Below are positions 1 to 8,536 of a stretch of 64,000 bases of DNA, piece by piece. Both the position numbers and the translations under genes were made by a program. The DNA is from an uncultured Psychrobacillus sp. Its GTDB lineage: Bacteria > Bacillota > Bacilli > Bacillales_A > Planococcaceae. Below the pieces are notes generated by a model that saw nothing but the letters and a program-made list of their open reading frames with translations, ran no database searches and had not been told where the DNA came from. The DNA lies in assembly GCA_934234185.1 (NCBI GenBank), contig CAKQHO010000004.1, positions 17,210-81,209 of the forward strand. The letters run 5' to 3'. Numbering within the stretch: the first letter of the stretch is position 1; each line of letters opens with the position of its first letter.

Positions 1-2
1 AT

Positions 3-446
3 TGTAGTGATCTTGTGAGGTTCACAGAGGATAACTTAACAATCATCTTCCTTAGCAACATGAGCATTACTCCTGTAACTCATTTAACACGTGAAATTGC
101 GAAGGTGATGTTCAAGGAAGATTTATCCGTTTGTTTTCCGTTTACCCCAATCGATTTTACAGACATAGAGAGTAAAGTAGGAAACTATTTCGTAAAAGGA
201 GAACAATATCCTAAGTTTCATATTAGTATGAAGAATGCCGAATTATTTTTGACTGTTCCTAAATTGTACGGTATTGTATATAAATTTAAACTGGTTCCCG
301 TCAAACACGATTCGTTGACTACCATGTTTGTAACTGAAATGATTGATGAGCAGCTTACATTTTACTATTCACTTTTAGGGGAATTAGAGTATGTTGAATA
401 TAAAGACTTCTATGGACAAAGGCATATTGTAAATAAAAAATTCTAA
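3..446 (+). CDS. C-terminal fragment of a serine beta-lactamase-like / PBP4*-type protein (5' end outside window)
   Basis: The reading frame is open to the very start of the window, with no stop before the first possible GTG at 15, so this is most likely the 3' end of a longer gene. The fragment has the look of the tail of class C beta-lactamase-like serine hydrolases: a strand-rich stretch like LTIIFLSNMSITPV, followed by a helix and a small beta-rich C-terminal domain of about 90 residues. The catalytic SxxK and YxN motifs would lie upstream and cannot be seen. A second, complete member of the family lies at 3785-4813. Family assignment is by general resemblance only. Confidence 0.45.
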   Translation, partial: CSDLVRFTEDNLTIIFLSNMSITPVTHLTREIAKVMFKEDLSVCFPFTPIDFTDIESKVGNYFVKGEQYPKFHISMKNAELFLTVPKLYGIVYKFKLVPVKHDSLTTMFVTEMIDEQLTFYYSLLGELEYVEYKDFYGQRHIVNKKF

Positions 447-461
447 GAAATGCGTATGCAC

Positions 462-481
462 CTATTTCTGCCCCGACAAGC
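462..481. repeat. Dispersed 20-bp repeat, copy 1
   Basis: CTATTTCTGCCCCGACAAGC occurs here and, in inverted orientation with one mismatch, at 9915-9934. Both copies are intergenic. The rest of the 447-592 spacer shows nothing else I can support. Confidence 0.5.
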
Positions 482-592
482 AGATGGGGGACGACGAGGA
501 GGCAGCCCCTCAGTCACACAGCTGGCTTTCATTTAAAGAGCTGGAGCTAGACAATAGTTAATTAGATTATATATTTTTTTATTATGTAAAAC

Positions 593-632
593 AGAGCTGA
601 ATCAAAAGTCGTCTTTTGGCTCAGCTCTTTTG
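593..632 (-). terminator. Intrinsic terminator after yndJ, possibly bidirectional
   Basis: An inverted repeat, AGAGCTGA...TCAGCTCT, extends inward through CAAAAG/CTTTTG to a stem of about 16 bp with two mismatches. T-rich sequence follows on both strands. The yndJ stop codon lies within the stem. Confidence 0.7.
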
Positions 633-2192
633 GATCGGGCCTTGGATTCTGTATGTAATCGTAAGAAACGGAACACCAAAAATCCACATTCGATGCAAAG
701 CAGACAAATGTTTAGGACTTGTTTCTTTCACTTCGAATCGCTCATGAATCGGTAGCTTAAAGAGATTTTTTCCTAAAGCAAGATAGATTCCCGCATCACT
801 ATCCACGGTAGCTTGACTAGTCAGCGTTAGCTTTCTCTTACTCTGCCTTAATTCTAATACACCAATCATGGAGCTCCATGGCAGAGGTAGCGCGATATTC
901 ATATAAGTTTTTTCACTAGTGTGGTGAAAGGAATAAAGCGCGACAAATATGACTTCTTCCTTTATTTTCCGAACCCATGCTCTTGTCTTTTCTCTGCCAT
1001 CTACGATACTCACGATATTCCCGGTCATTTCTAATTCTTCCTGGCTTAAAGGAAGGTTCAGCTGTTGAACTCTTTTACTAAAAAGATGATAAACAGCAGC
1101 TAGAGGCTTGAACCAGGAGTGCCAGCGAACACTTGCGAAAAGTCGGTAGTTATTGGTATTCTCGTAGAAATCACTAATTGTAGGCGCAAGCTTTTTTCTA
1201 TCAATATATATGCTCATATTATCCACTAACCCGCTATATAGCTCGCTTGTTTTATTGCCCTCTAGTATCCTTTCACCGATAGACCATTTACCTCGAATGC
1301 TACTAATGGGAAAGCTGTAACCTTCTCTAGAAGCAGGAGTCCACAACCACCACCCGATTAAGCCTCCTAGACCAAAAATGACACAGTTAAAAAATCCATG
1401 AAATCTCAGCATAAAATCGATACCAACACCGAAATAACCAAATACAGTTCCTAAGGCGTACAGTAAAGAGAAGAGAATGGTCACCCCGATTGCTATGAAA
1501 GAAAGCATCACAAAAGCCTTTGCCCAACTGTTTGTGAAATTAGTGCTCCAACAAATTGCAATCAGGCCGTATATACCCACCACATACATTAGAACAGACA
1601 GCAGCTCGAGCCAAGGAGAGAAGGTAATACCGAGAGCAACGATAAGTGGTGCAATTAAAAGAATGGTAGTGATTACACGATAGCCTTTTGGTTTGGCAAT
1701 TCGACCAAGTAAGCCAACAAAAATAGGCAATAGAAAGGAGGAGTAATGAAAATGAATTGCAGTTAACCAAGTGAGAATAGGGGAAAAGCCAGTATCTATC
1801 TCGGTGATATGGGCAAAAAACCATATTCCCCCGATAGCTAAGTAAATCATCCCCATATCGATTGAAAACTCCTCCAGGCGAGAGAACCCTCTAGATAAAA
1901 ATCTTCGCAAGCCCTTCCCTGCAACAGCAATTGTAAAACACAAATAAATCGCAGCCAGCAGCCAGTCCATATTTGTTTCCTCTAGGATTTGTAGGAAGAA
2001 AACAGATAAATACGCCGGAACACTAAATAGAAAATAACGAACGCTCTTTTTTCTCCAAATTAAGTGAAGGGCTATAGGGACAAATACAAGCTGAGCAATG
2101 GTTAGCATTAAATAATACCAAGGATGTACGCTTAAAGCTGCACTAGCAATAAATAAAAGAGAGAGCAACAAGAGGCTATGATTAAATTTCAT
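621..2192 (-). CDS. yndJ: YndJ family multi-pass membrane protein
   Basis: A 523-residue protein. Its first ~290 residues form about nine hydrophobic membrane segments, and the C-terminal ~230 residues are a soluble part. The overall sequence and architecture match the YndJ family of Bacillus, whose function is unknown. I chose the ATG at 2192 because AAAGGAG precedes it by 12 nt. The frame is also open further upstream, but that would overlap the preceding gene more deeply. The start overlaps the 3' end of the DUF4166 gene by 11 nt, so the two are probably translationally coupled. It is the last gene of a three-gene minus-strand operon (SRPBCC/DoxX - DUF4166 - yndJ) and is followed by a terminator. 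Confidence 0.8.
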   Translation of the reverse strand: MKFNHSLLLLSLLFIASAALSVHPWYYLMLTIAQLVFVPIALHLIWRKKSVRYFLFSVPAYLSVFFLQILEETNMDWLLAAIYLCFTIAVAGKGLRRFLSRGFSRLEEFSIDMGMIYLAIGGIWFFAHITEIDTGFSPILTWLTAIHFHYSSFLLPIFVGLLGRIAKPKGYRVITTILLIAPLIVALGITFSPWLELLSVLMYVVGIYGLIAICWSTNFTNSWAKAFVMLSFIAIGVTILFSLLYALGTVFGYFGVGIDFMLRFHGFFNCVIFGLGGLIGWWLWTPASREGYSFPISSIRGKWSIGERILEGNKTSELYSGLVDNMSIYIDRKKLAPTISDFYENTNNYRLFASVRWHSWFKPLAAVYHLFSKRVQQLNLPLSQEELEMTGNIVSIVDGREKTRAWVRKIKEEVIFVALYSFHHTSEKTYMNIALPLPWSSMIGVLELRQSKRKLTLTSQATVDSDAGIYLALGKNLFKLPIHERFEVKETSPKHLSALHRMWIFGVPFLTITYRIQGPIQKS

Positions 2193-2784
2193 TTGCCTGA
2201 AACTCTCCTTTATATTCAAATAATTTCCCAAAAAGAGGATTAGTAATGAGAACGTGAATGGAATATACTTCTCGTTTCTCTACATATGCCTCCTTAACGA
2301 GGACGTTTCCCCTAAGCATTTTAGGCAGAGGGATCTCTAATGTTCCTAGCAAAAATCGCTGAGCATCTGATTGAATATGCATTTCTCCATCCTCTGTCAC
2401 CCTGAAGAGTAAATCAGAGTAAAAGAGGCTAGGATCCCCTAAATAATCCTTTACAATGCCTTTCTTTGAATCTAAGCTCATCAAGGCATGAAAGTATCTC
2501 GTTTTATTTGGAAAGAAGAAGGAGCGTTCCCAATAGACCTGACGTTCCTCGTGAGGTCCAAGGACATTCGTATTAATAATCTGGAAGGGAATATTCTTTC
2601 CTTGCTCGGGAAATAAAAATTTCCATCGGGTTCCTAAGGAAAAGAGTGGTCTTAGAAATGCAGGTCTGCCTCCTATATAGGCCATCGTACCCTGTCCTTT
2701 AAATACGGGACCTGCATACCTCTGCTGAAGCTTAGGATGCAACTGTTCAAAAGCTTCTCCTAGAATTTCACGATAAATAGACAT
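2182..2784 (-). CDS. DUF4166 domain-containing protein
   Basis: A 200-residue soluble protein with no signal peptide or membrane segment. It matches the DUF4166 family, which is commonly found next to yndJ and a DoxX-like gene in Bacillales. The family's function is unknown. The N-terminus (SIYREILGEAFEQLHPKLQQ) is the usual start of the family. The gene sits 12 nt downstream of the SRPBCC/DoxX gene and overlaps yndJ, so the three genes almost certainly form one transcript. Confidence 0.75.
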   Translation of the reverse strand: MSIYREILGEAFEQLHPKLQQRYAGPVFKGQGTMAYIGGRPAFLRPLFSLGTRWKFLFPEQGKNIPFQIINTNVLGPHEERQVYWERSFFFPNKTRYFHALMSLDSKKGIVKDYLGDPSLFYSDLLFRVTEDGEMHIQSDAQRFLLGTLEIPLPKMLRGNVLVKEAYVEKREVYSIHVLITNPLFGKLFEYKGEFQANEI

Positions 2785-2796
2785 AATGGTAACTCC

Positions 2797-3693
2797 TTAT
2801 CTCGTTCTTTTACAGCTCTTCGCTGTTGGTATATCATTGCTAATCCAAAATCCAGCGATAGATAGGATAAACAAAGCAAGATTAAACGTAAAGGGATTGA
2901 ACGGGTGTGTTAATATACCCGGATCAGCAAGGATTGCTGATAGAGTCAATAAAGGAAAAAGAATTAGTTGAAGTCCAAATAGTTTTTTCTTCCTTCGATA
3001 AAACAGCCATACTAGGCCAAATAATATTTCAAGGGCTCCTATTGTGTGCAGCATGGATGTACCCATTGAAAAGGGAGATAATGCAGTTAGCATGCGTAGC
3101 TCCTCTGGATGAGTCCATACTATTTTGGGAATTAGACCTTGGTATACCCAGATGATAAAAAATAGAATAGTAATCATCCAATACAAAAAGAATCGAGTAT
3201 ATTGTGCTCTTGGGGATTCTTTTTTTTCAAGCCATCTTTTTAGGACATCGAAGCTAAGTGCTGTGCCCCAGCCCATTCCGGGACGAAAAAGATACTTGTC
3301 TACTAGTCTTCCAAATGCTCCAAAGTTCGATTGATAATCATACTGGGTTAAAAACTGTATGCTATCCTCTTTAGGTATGTACTTCCAATAGCCTTTTCCT
3401 TCTCGGATAGGGGAGAGTCTTTGAGTTGTTCCGAAATGCAAGGAGCTTGTCCTGGAATGGTCCTTTGCATGAAATGACCCTACACTTTTTCCCCAGCCAG
3501 CAATACTATAGCCAGGAATTATGTTTGTCTTATATTCAAATAACTGAGGCTCGTTATCTATTTTAGGCAAATAGTTGATAGAAGAAAATCGTACATCCCA
3601 CTGCTCATGTAAGGAAGGGGTTTGGGTTGCTTCCCAGAGCTCTTCCATAGGCGCTTCAATGTTAATTTCTACATAAATAGGCTTTGTTTTCAT
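2797..3693 (-). CDS. SRPBCC (START-like) and DoxX-like fusion protein
   Basis: A 298-residue protein. Residues 1-155 resemble a SRPBCC/polyketide-cyclase-like ligand-binding domain (YVEINIEAPMEELWEATQ at the start). Residues 165-290 contain four hydrophobic segments typical of DoxX-like membrane proteins. This pairing is recurrent in the yndJ / DUF4166 neighbourhood, but its biochemical role is not known. It is the first gene of the operon and diverges from the beta-lactamase-like gene at 3785, with about 90 nt between the two starts. Confidence 0.7.
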   Translation of the reverse strand: MKTKPIYVEINIEAPMEELWEATQTPSLHEQWDVRFSSINYLPKIDNEPQLFEYKTNIIPGYSIAGWGKSVGSFHAKDHSRTSSLHFGTTQRLSPIREGKGYWKYIPKEDSIQFLTQYDYQSNFGAFGRLVDKYLFRPGMGWGTALSFDVLKRWLEKKESPRAQYTRFFLYWMITILFFIIWVYQGLIPKIVWTHPEELRMLTALSPFSMGTSMLHTIGALEILFGLVWLFYRRKKKLFGLQLILFPLLTLSAILADPGILTHPFNPFTFNLALFILSIAGFWISNDIPTAKSCKRTR

Positions 3694-3784
3694 ACCGTCA
3701 CCTCTTCTTTAGCTTATCATAATTTAAAGGAAAATTACTCTCTATGAAGAATAGAGTAATAGGGATAGAAAGGGGTTCTATAGA

Positions 3785-4813
3785 ATGATTTCTCACAAAT
3801 TACATAATCGATTTTCTGCACTTGAACAGCATGTATTCGAAACCTCCCAATCTCTTTTTAGTACGGGAGCGGCGGTGATAGTTATACATAATGATGAAAT
3901 CGTTACGGAAAGGTATTGGGGAAAGCAGTCTACTAATTTAGACGCTAGAGAGGTTCAAGAGGATACGCAATTTCATGTTGCATCCGTAAGAAAAAGCTAT
4001 ATCGGATATGCGGTCGCATATGCTGTTTATCATGGCTATGTGGAATCAATTGATGACGAGGTAACAAAGTATTTCACTGACTTGAATACAGAATTATATA
4101 AGGATACGACCGTCCGCCATCTTTTAACACATTCCCATGGCTTAAAAGAGGTAGATGGAGAAATAATACGAGAGTTTGCACCGGGAACAAGCTGGGCTTA
4201 TAGGCAGATTAATATTAAGCTACTTACGGAATTGGTCAAAAAGACAACAGGGAAAAGCGTGGCAAAGATAATTAGGGAAGAGGTTTTTAAACCTTTAGGC
4301 TTCACCCAAAGTGGATGGTACACAGAACCAAACGAAAAACTAGCAGAGGTTATTAAGGAGGATGGAGAATCGAATTGGTTTCCCTCTACAAGTACAGAAG
4401 GTGATCAAGTGAATATGTATGTCTCTGCAAGGGAGTTGGCTTTATGGGGGTATATCTATTTAAAGGAAGGTAACATAAACGGGAAGCAACTCGTGAATAA
4501 AGATATTATAGAATTAGCTAAATCACTACAAAGTCCCTCCACTATAGATAAGGATCTCCCACAGCATGGCTTCCTTTGGTTTGTAAAGGACCTTCCGGCT
4601 AAGAAAAATGAAATTGGTTCATTAGTTCCTAAAGAATCCTTCCAAATATTAGGGTTTACAGGTCCTGCAGTGCTGGTCATACCGGAGGAGAATATCGTAG
4701 CTGTTCGTATGCTTAATAGCTTTGGCTCGCCAAAGAACTTTGACTTTTTAGGCAGTATTCGTAGCTTTGGTGATACAGTAATGAAATGTTTAGAGGGGAA
4801 GCAAGGTAATTGA
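3785..4813 (+). CDS. Serine beta-lactamase-like hydrolase
   Basis: A 342-residue protein of the class C beta-lactamase / PBP4* superfamily. The nucleophile motif SxxK is visible as S67-V-R-K70, followed by the usual VRHLLTHSHGL segment. In the region of the second motif (YxN) the sequence is WAYRQIN, with Y139 kept but Gln in place of the usual Asn. No signal peptide or membrane anchor is visible, so a cytoplasmic esterase or peptidase role is as likely as cell-wall work. The ATG follows GAAAGGGG. Substrate cannot be inferred. Confidence 0.75.
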   Translation: MISHKLHNRFSALEQHVFETSQSLFSTGAAVIVIHNDEIVTERYWGKQSTNLDAREVQEDTQFHVASVRKSYIGYAVAYAVYHGYVESIDDEVTKYFTDLNTELYKDTTVRHLLTHSHGLKEVDGEIIREFAPGTSWAYRQINIKLLTELVKKTTGKSVAKIIREEVFKPLGFTQSGWYTEPNEKLAEVIKEDGESNWFPSTSTEGDQVNMYVSARELALWGYIYLKEGNINGKQLVNKDIIELAKSLQSPSTIDKDLPQHGFLWFVKDLPAKKNEIGSLVPKESFQILGFTGPAVLVIPEENIVAVRMLNSFGSPKNFDFLGSIRSFGDTVMKCLEGKQGN

Positions 4814-5036
4814 TATCCAGCTAGTTAAATAAAATAGTATGGAATACCGATCAAGGCATAGAGGAATGAATCCGGCAGATGATGGTTTTCAGCAGCTGAA
4901 AAAATTTAAAAGGTGTAATAAAAAATTTGCTAAAGGATTGATTAGAGGTAATAGAGTTTGCTGTGCTTCAGTCAAGCAATCACCAAACAGCTATACTAAC
5001 TATTTTCATCCATTGGAGAAAAAATAACACTAGGGA

Positions 5037-5072
5037 GGGGTGTCCAGTTATTGGCCACCCCTTCACTTTTAC
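5037..5072 (-). terminator. Hairpin terminator between converging genes
   Basis: GGGGTGTCCA pairs with TTGGCCACCCC around a short loop, just past the stop of the anti-sigma gene. T-rich sequence lies on both sides, so it may serve both converging transcripts. The 4814-5036 spacer holds nothing else I can support. Confidence 0.55.
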
Positions 5073-6142
5073 TGTGCCATGTAATCTTCTCTTTTAATGG
5101 GATCGAAGGAGCTCTCTAGCCAAACAGCCCATGCAGTAAAACTCCCGTTTAATGTAAAATACACTTCTTGTATTTCAGGGTATTTCCAGATAACTTCTAC
5201 TAATTGTTGAAAAATAATGCCGCTTTCATTAGAAGTCATCGAGCCATAAAGGGATCGTAAATCTGCAAACTCTATCACTGCCACTCCTTTTTCATTAATA
5301 GCTATGCCATTCAACATATTTGCAAATCCAAAGGAGGAAAGCTCTCCACTTAGTAACTCGTTAATCTCTTTCTCAAGCTCAGGAATTCTCTCTCCATGCT
5401 GCTCAAGGTCAAAGAACATTCCAGCAGTGTGAGTATAATCTATTTGATTTCTTACTGTTTCGTCTAGGATTACCTTTGGTTTTATTCTTTGATCCTTAAT
5501 ATGTGAAATGAGCCACTTGTCATCTTCCTTTTGAAATTGAAGATGAATATTGAATGCATCGTTTTCTTTTGTAATAGCATGAAAAACTAATTGATATACT
5601 TCGCTTCCCTTATCTGTAAAGCCATAGTTGATTAGCTCGGAATATACAACGTTACTTACATAACTCCATTCATTTTCTTCAAATCGATAGCCATCCGGAA
5701 ATTCTACATACAAGTTGCGGTGAGAATCCCAATCTACAATAGTATTGGAAATAAAGTTATCTTCCACACCGTAGCAGTTAAAGCAAAGGAAGTAACGTTG
5801 ACTAAATCGCTCTAGCTCTATTTTCAGCTTCTCCGCTTCTTCATCTTGTATTAATGAGACTATTTCCTCCTCCTCGCGTTCTTCTTCAGGTTCAGTTATT
5901 ACCGTTGGAGGAGCAGGGTCAGGAGTGGACGTGCTGGGTGATTTCTCGGTTGGTGTAATAATGGATAGAGTTAAAATAGCAGCTATACTTACTATCATTA
6001 AAGCTACACTTGGAATTAGAAAGCGGAAGGTCTTTTTCTCCTCTTTACTAGTGATTTCTTGAATCATCCGTTTTTTCGTATCCTTTGTAAAAAGAGACTT
6101 GTTGCCAAGGAATTGTTCTACTTCTTTCTTTATATCATTCAT
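5069..6142 (-). CDS. Membrane-anchored anti-sigma factor-like protein, partner of the ECF sigma factor
   Basis: A 357-residue protein with a cytoplasmic N-terminus of about 45 residues, a single hydrophobic span near residues 46-65, a Pro/Thr/Glu-rich linker, and an extracytoplasmic C-terminal domain of about 260 residues. I do not recognise the sensor domain. The topology and the 8-nt overlap with the upstream ECF sigma gene fit a sigma/anti-sigma pair in which the short cytoplasmic tail holds the sigma factor. No ZAS-type HxxxCxxC motif is visible in the tail, so the inhibitory domain would be a divergent one. The role is inferred from context. Confidence 0.6.
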   Translation of the reverse strand: MNDIKKEVEQFLGNKSLFTKDTKKRMIQEITSKEEKKTFRFLIPSVALMIVSIAAILTLSIITPTEKSPSTSTPDPAPPTVITEPEEEREEEEIVSLIQDEEAEKLKIELERFSQRYFLCFNCYGVEDNFISNTIVDWDSHRNLYVEFPDGYRFEENEWSYVSNVVYSELINYGFTDKGSEVYQLVFHAITKENDAFNIHLQFQKEDDKWLISHIKDQRIKPKVILDETVRNQIDYTHTAGMFFDLEQHGERIPELEKEINELLSGELSSFGFANMLNGIAINEKGVAVIEFADLRSLYGSMTSNESGIIFQQLVEVIWKYPEIQEVYFTLNGSFTAWAVWLESSFDPIKREDYMAQ

Positions 6143-6671
6143 AATTGGCAGCCTCCCATTCTATGGAATTTAGTCGTTTCTTTAAGAGGTTTCTTGCTCG
6201 GAATAGTCTTGTTTTAATAGTGTTTTCACTCATATTTAAGAGATCGCTAATCTCTGTTACTGACATTTCTTCATAATAATAAAGTAATAAAACCTCTCGA
6301 TATTTAATAGCTAAAGAAAGAATTTCTTTCATAAGATTACTTTTCTCATCGACATCTAGCATGGCATGCTCAGGCGTTTTGTTTGTCGTCAGCCGTTCGA
6401 GGAAGACATGAGTAAAATTAGATTTTCTATTCTTCCAGCTCCTCAAATGATCATGGCAGCGATTAATGGTCATTTTGCAAAGATACGTCTTTAGGGAGGA
6501 ACGCTGTGCAAATTGCTCGGAGCTCCTGTAGTATTTCCAAAAAACCTCTTGGACGATATCCTCTGCAGAGCCCAAGTCCTTTACATATAGATAGGCAAGA
6601 CGAAGCAAATACTCACCATAGTCATCCATTATTTGTTCCAACAAAATTACTGATTTGGTTGGCTTACTCAA
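6135..6671 (-). CDS. ECF-type RNA polymerase sigma factor
   Basis: About 178 residues from the start chosen here. Region 2 carries the LAYLYVKDLGSAEDIVQEVF core, and region 4 carries the helix-turn-helix SVTEISDLLNMSENTIKTRL. I chose the TTG at 6671 because GAAGGGAGAG lies 6 nt upstream. The alternative GTG at 6695 would fall at or before the transcription start predicted from the ECF promoter at 6700-6728. The gene overlaps the anti-sigma gene by 8 nt. The promoter matches the sigW/sigX/sigM class, so positive autoregulation is likely. The signal sensed is unknown. Confidence 0.85.
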   Translation of the reverse strand: MSKPTKSVILLEQIMDDYGEYLLRLAYLYVKDLGSAEDIVQEVFWKYYRSSEQFAQRSSLKTYLCKMTINRCHDHLRSWKNRKSNFTHVFLERLTTNKTPEHAMLDVDEKSNLMKEILSLAIKYREVLLLYYYEEMSVTEISDLLNMSENTIKTRLFRARNLLKKRLNSIEWEAANYE

Positions 6672-6699
6672 TTTGAACTCTCCCTTCCACGTCACACAA

Positions 6700-6728
6700 T
6701 AGACGTAAGCAAGTTTTGTTTCGTTTCA
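6700..6728 (-). promoter_or_regulatory. ECF autoregulatory promoter
   Basis: Read on the minus strand: TGAAAC (6728-6723), 17 nt, CGTCTA (6705-6700). This is the consensus of the B. subtilis extracytoplasmic sigma factors W, X and M. It sits about 29 nt upstream of the TTG start of the sigma gene. Confidence 0.8.
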
Positions 6729-6778
6729 TTTTTAAGAGTAGAGGGAGAATATTTTAATGAGAAGTTATGAGGAGAAGG

Positions 6779-7525
6779 CAGTCGGGCGATAGAGAGACGT
6801 GATCAATCGAAAAGAGGGGGTTATCAATCGAAAATGAGGGTCTATCGATCGAAAAAGGGAGGGAATCGAGCGATAATGAAGGGAATCAATCGAAAGCGAG
6901 AGACCGAAGAGAATCGAGCGATTAGAGCCAGTAATCGAGCGGAAGTGAAGCGCTATCAATCGAAAAGAGGGGATTATCAATCGAAAATGAGGGTCTATCG
7001 ATCGAAAATGGGAGGTTATCGAGCGATTAATGAAGGGAATCAATTGGATAGCGAGAGAACGAAGAGAATCGAGCGATAATAGCCAGTAATCGAGCGATAA
7101 GAGTCAGTAATCGAGCGGAAGTAAAGTGCAATCAATCGAAACCGAGGGTCTATCAATCGAAAAGAGGAGGTTATCGAGCGATTCTGATAGGGTATCAATC
7201 GAAAAGAGACCCATCGATGCGCTATCGATCGAAAAGAGCCAGTAATCGAGCGGAAGTGAAGTGTTATCAATCGAAAAATGAGTCCTATCGATCGAAAAGA
7301 GGAGGTTATCGATCGATTAATGAAGGGAATCAATCGGATAGCGAGAGACCAATGAGGATCAATCGATAATAGCCAGTAATCGAGCGGAAGCGAAGTGTTA
7401 TCAATCGAAATCGAGGTCCTATCAATCGAAAAGGCGAGGTTATCGAGCGATTAATGAAGGGAATCAATCGAAAGCGAGAGACCGATGGGTATCGAGCGAT
7501 TCTGATAGGTATCAATCATTGTAAT
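6779..7525. repeat. Intergenic array of ~30 units with 21-nt spacing (ATCRAKCGAWAA family)
   Basis: This ~750-bp stretch fills the space between the sigma operon and the enoyl-CoA hydratase gene. Units begin ATCAATCGAAAA, ATCGATCGAAAA or ATCGAGCGATAA, followed by about 9 variable bases. Unit starts were counted at 6802, 6823, 6844, 6865, 6885, 6913, 6934, 6955, 6976 and 6997, so the step is 21 nt with an occasional 28-nt unit. Groups of six to seven units recur as a higher-order repeat of about 135-155 bp. The 21-nt step keeps all frames open and makes minus-strand reading frames of heptapeptides (FRSI/FRLI). These start only at in-repeat TTG codons without ribosome-binding sites, so I do not call them genes. 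Confidence 0.9.
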
Positions 7526-7572
7526 CTTCTCCTTGAACATTCTACTTAATCGAGCTTATTTGCTTTTGAATG

Positions 7573-7600
7573 AAAAAAGCACCTAGAAGTTTCCTTCTAG
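7573..7600 (-). terminator. Intrinsic terminator of the enoyl-CoA hydratase gene
   Basis: On the minus strand, CTAGAAG-gaaa-CTTCTAG is followed by GTGC and TTTTTT. Confidence 0.75.
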
Positions 7601-7621
7601 ATACTTGGTTAGTAACATCGC

Positions 7622-8398
7622 TTATTTTCCTTTGAACACAGGCTTACGCTTTTCAGAGAATGCATTCAATGCTTCTACTCGGTCCTCTGTTGGAATGGTG
7701 ATTTCATAAGCTTTTCTTTCAATATGTAGGCCAGTTTGTAAATCCACATTCATCCCATGCTTCACTGCAAACTTTGCTTGCTGTAAAGCAATTGGTCCGT
7801 TAGCAAGTATTAGAGCTGCGAAGCTTTCTGTTTCTGCTTTCAAATTTTCACGGCTTGCAACTTTGGTTACTAGTCCATAGGAAAGCGCTTCCTCAGCTTT
7901 TAATCTTCTAGCGGTAAGTATTAGTTCTAGTGCTTTTGCTTCTCCTATTAGTCTAGGAAGTCTTTGTGTCCCTCCGGCTCCTGGGATAATCGCAAGGCTA
8001 GTTTCTGTTAAACCCATTAGGATATCATCTGCAGCAATACGGAAATCACACGCTAAAGCAAGCTCAGTCCCTCCACCAAACGCGTAGCCATTTAGCATCG
8101 CAATTGTAGGCTGAGGTAAATTTTCTATTTTAGAGAAGACCTCTCCTATTTTAAAAATATTTCTCTTTACTCGTTGCTCGGTCAATGTTTTTCTTTCCTT
8201 TAAATCTGCCCCGACACTAAAGGATTTTTCTCCGGAGCCAGTATAAATTACTAAGCGGATATCTGGATTAATACGAATAGATTCAGTGATTTCCTCTAAC
8301 TCTTTTAGCATTTCATAGTTAAAAGCATTTAGAGCATTTGGTCTGTTTAATGTCACGTATGCAATATTCCCCTGCTGCTCATATCTAATTGTCTCCAC
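7622..8398 (-). CDS. Enoyl-CoA hydratase/isomerase (crotonase) family protein
   Basis: A 258-residue crotonase-fold protein of full family length. It has the oxyanion-hole segment FSVGADLKE, the GYAFGGGTELALACD block with the first catalytic-position Glu, and GLTETSLAIIPGAGGTQRLPR with the second. Both Glu positions being occupied suggests true hydratase activity on an enoyl-CoA, in the cytoplasm. Sequence alone does not fix chain-length preference. The gene stands alone, with AAGGGGGA upstream of the ATG and a terminator directly after it. Confidence 0.85.
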   Translation of the reverse strand: METIRYEQQGNIAYVTLNRPNALNAFNYEMLKELEEITESIRINPDIRLVIYTGSGEKSFSVGADLKERKTLTEQRVKRNIFKIGEVFSKIENLPQPTIAMLNGYAFGGGTELALACDFRIAADDILMGLTETSLAIIPGAGGTQRLPRLIGEAKALELILTARRLKAEEALSYGLVTKVASRENLKAETESFAALILANGPIALQQAKFAVKHGMNVDLQTGLHIERKAYEITIPTEDRVEALNAFSEKRKPVFKGK

Positions 8399-8536
8399 AA
8401 TTGATCCCCCTTGCTAATTTTATATTACTACCTTATCATTTTATGATAATTCTGTCATCAAATGTAAAAAGAGGTCGATTTTCATTTTTCAGTTTGGTAC
8501 AATTATAATATTAAAAAGTAGATTAGAGGTCCAAAT

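Noticed and set aside
4839..5027. Small plus-strand reading frame between the beta-lactamase-like gene and the anti-sigma gene
   Set aside because: It has no ribosome-binding site and an atypical basic composition, and there is no conserved feature.
6765..7515. Three chained minus-strand reading frames encoding heptapeptide repeats (FRSI/FRLI)
   Set aside because: They are by-products of the 21-nt repeat step: all begin at TTG codons inside the repeat, none has a ribosome-binding site, and other frames across the array are open as well.
6779..7525. CRISPR array
   Set aside because: The step is only 21 nt, the repeated part is ~12 nt, the variable parts themselves recur in super-repeats, and no cas genes are nearby.
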